Shown piece by piece: positions 4,711 through 5,051 of a DNA stretch of 5,051 nucleotides. The translations under genes were made by a program, and so were the position numbers. The notes below the pieces were generated by a model. The model saw nothing but the letters and a program-made list of their open reading frames with translations, ran no database searches and was not told the DNA's origin. The stretch comes from an uncultured Bacteroidales bacterium (lineage in GTDB: Bacteria; Bacteroidota; Bacteroidia; Bacteroidales; UBA932): NCBI GenBank assembly GCA_946627685.1, contig CAMOVV010000118.1:1-5051 (forward strand), written 5' to 3'. Position 1 is the first letter of the stretch. Each line of letters opens with the position of its first letter.

Positions 4711-5051
4711 GCTTCGAAATATTTCGTCAGACCGACGAAATCTTCTACGGAAAGCCTTTCGGGACGAAGGTCGAAAACCTCACCCGAGAGGCTTTTCCCT
4801 TTTTCGGCCGCAAGGGATTTGAGGGAGTTGCGAAGGGTCTTGCGCCTCATGCCGAAGGAGGTCTTGACGATGGTCCGGAAAAGGGCTTCGTCGCAGCCGA
4901 GGCTCGTGCGGGAGTTCCGCTTCAGGCGGATAACCGCGGAGTTGACCTTCGGGGGTGGTGCGAAGGCTCCGGGGCCCACGGTGAAGAGATATTCAATGTC
5001 GTACCAGGCCTGAAGGAAGACAGAAAGGATGCCGTAGGTCTTTGTCCCCGG
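4707..5051 (-). CDS. rsmA: 16S rRNA (A1518/A1519) dimethyltransferase RsmA/KsgA, C-terminal part
   Basis: RsmA dimethylates two adjacent adenines in the 3' hairpin of 16S rRNA during 30S assembly, using S-adenosylmethionine. The window holds the last 114 residues; the methyltransferase core lies beyond base 5051. [20 protein letters not shown] is followed by [19 protein letters not shown], which contains the family's PPPKVxSAVIRL segment. Then come [13 protein letters not shown] (the conserved FxxRRKTLRNxL helix) and [14 protein letters not shown] (the R.E.LS..DF..L C-terminal domain signature). An internal GTG near 4979 is not a start, because the frame continues through conserved residues to the window edge. 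The gene converges on EF-G2 and ends in TAG at 4709-4707, sharing 4 bp with it, so no intergenic space exists for a separate terminator. Confidence 0.95.
   Translation of the reverse strand, partial: PGTKTYGILSVFLQAWYDIEYLFTVGPGAFAPPPKVNSAVIRLKRNSRTSLGCDEALFRTIVKTSFGMRRKTLRNSLKSLAAEKGKSLSGEVFDLRPERLSVEDFVGLTKYFEA
4721..4741 (+). terminator. Stem-loop just after the EF-G2 stop, inside the rsmA tail
   Basis: ATTTCGTC (4721-4728) and GACGAAAT (4734-4741) form a perfect 8-bp stem with the 5-base loop AGACC, starting 11 nt after the EF-G2 stop. The following bases CTTCT are only weakly U-rich, so it is not a strong intrinsic terminator. It may instead protect the 3' end of the EF-G2 mRNA. It overlaps by sequence with the 12-bp palindrome CGAAATATTTCG (4715-4726). 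On the minus strand it lies in the last codons of rsmA. Confidence 0.4.

Overview
The window looks like a chromosomal segment of a fairly GC-rich member of the Bacteroidales. Three things point there. The intergenic gaps carry promoters of the Bacteroidetes primary-sigma type (TTG/TTTG about 19 bp before TAnnTTTG). Most starts are preceded by A-rich leaders instead of Shine-Dalgarno sequences. The gene set includes an S46 dipeptidyl-peptidase and the divergent EF-G paralogue (EF-G2) known from Bacteroides. Genus cannot be settled from this sequence.

Layout, left to right. (1) Positions 1-882, minus strand: the N-terminal 294 residues of a secreted S46 (DPP7/DPP11-type) peptidase, cut off by the window edge. 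(2) 920-1540, minus: ribonuclease HII (rnhB). (3) 1568-2011, minus: a small XRE-type helix-turn-helix regulator with a long charged, probably coiled-coil tail. The XRE gene and rnhB are 27 bp apart and probably share a transcript. The peptidase has its own consensus promoter just behind rnhB. (4) 2012-2238: a 227-bp divergent intergenic region rich in inverted repeats. It includes two GAC-N7-GTC dyads whose centres lie exactly 20 bp apart, and a very GC-rich block. (5) 2239-2478, plus: a 79-residue protein resembling half of an AraC-type DNA-binding domain. (6) 2557-4710, plus: a complete 717-residue EF-G paralogue (fusA2/EF-G2) behind a perfect Bacteroidetes promoter. (7) 4707-5051, minus: the C-terminal 114 residues of RsmA/KsgA, the 16S rRNA dimethyltransferase. 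Its stop codon overlaps the EF-G2 stop codon tail to tail.

How the parts may fit together. rnhB, rsmA and the peptidase are ordinary housekeeping or nutritional genes. The most interesting part is the middle: a divergent pair of small DNA-binding proteins around a repeat-dense control region, directly upstream of an EF-G-like protein. That protein lacks the catalytic histidine and has altered GTP-binding motifs, but keeps the domain IV elements used in translocation. In Bacteroides such an EF-G2 is reported to support translation during starvation without GTP hydrolysis. Whether the two regulators control it here is inference from position only. No tRNA, rRNA, CRISPR array, insertion sequence or prophage gene was seen.
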